Source of the DNA: an uncultured Collinsella sp.
GTDB taxonomy: Bacteria; Actinomycetota; Coriobacteriia; Coriobacteriales; Coriobacteriaceae
Direction of reading: 5' to 3'
Assembly (NCBI GenBank): GCA_900757465.1
Contig: CAAENY010000146.1
Location: 29,724-93,723, forward strand
Length of the DNA: 64,000 bases
Part shown: positions 63,989 through 64,000 of the stretch, in pieces
Numbering within the stretch: position 1 is the first letter of the stretch
How the letters are laid out: each line of letters begins with the position of its first letter
Position numbers and translations under genes: made by a program
The notes under the pieces: generated by a model
Databases searched by the model: none
Told to the model about the DNA's origin: nothing
The model's input: only the letters and a program-made list of their open reading frames with translations

Positions 63989-64000
63989 ATGATTGTCCTC

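Overview
The window is high-GC bacterial DNA. Its gene content fits a gut Coriobacteriia, most likely a Collinsella-like actinobacterium. The evidence is many PTS systems, sortase-type surface proteins with Cna-B/pilin repeats, a short bacterial SRP RNA, actinobacterial-style codon use, and many palindromic intergenic repeats. The genus is inferred from gene families, not from a database comparison.

Layout. 0.3-2.4 kb: tex. 2.8-8 kb: an ascorbate-type PTS (IIA, IIB, IIC) with a transaldolase, read leftward from a region shared with a divergent DeoR-family regulator. A second transaldolase copy beyond the operon is broken by one in-frame TAG. 8.3-17.8 kb: a carbohydrate island (MFS, class II aldolase, mannose-family PTS IIA/IIB/IIC/IID, aldo/keto reductase, esterase; divergent RpiR regulator and HAD phosphatase). 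It appears to have replaced the middle of another HAD gene, whose two ends remain at its borders. 17.9-26.3 kb: an RlmKL-like rRNA methyltransferase, a KdpE/KdpD-like two-component pair beside a Kup potassium transporter with no kdpFABC in the window, and a nitroreductase. 26.5-28.8 kb: an LtaS-like polyglycerol-phosphate synthase.

29.1-38 kb is the most interesting block: a leftward operon with a SipW-type signal peptidase, three small proteins with SipW/TasA-type signal regions, an 1820-residue exported repeat protein and a small membrane-anchored protein. It looks like a TasA-like surface-fibre system with a giant adhesin. A nine-G tract lies in the spacer of one candidate promoter. 38.7-43.3 kb: a flavodoxin-like protein, a 23-bp iteron array and a heterodimeric ABC exporter. 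43.5-52.9 kb: a LANTG surface protein, the SRP RNA and a roughly 2.5-kilo-residue MPDTG adhesin. The adhesin's signal peptide is separated from standard start codons by an eight-G tract, which suggests phase variation.

53.1-64 kb: a TadA-glycerate kinase fusion, tRNA-Ser(UGA), a TetR regulator, LemA, ilvE with a possible leaderless leader ORF, DedA, cysE, and a second heterodimeric ABC exporter. Upstream of that exporter is a short chimera joining the first codons of a tet(W)-like gene to what looks like the tail of a MarR regulator.

Several unrelated families of long palindromes fill the intergenic spaces, often enclosing or acting as terminators.
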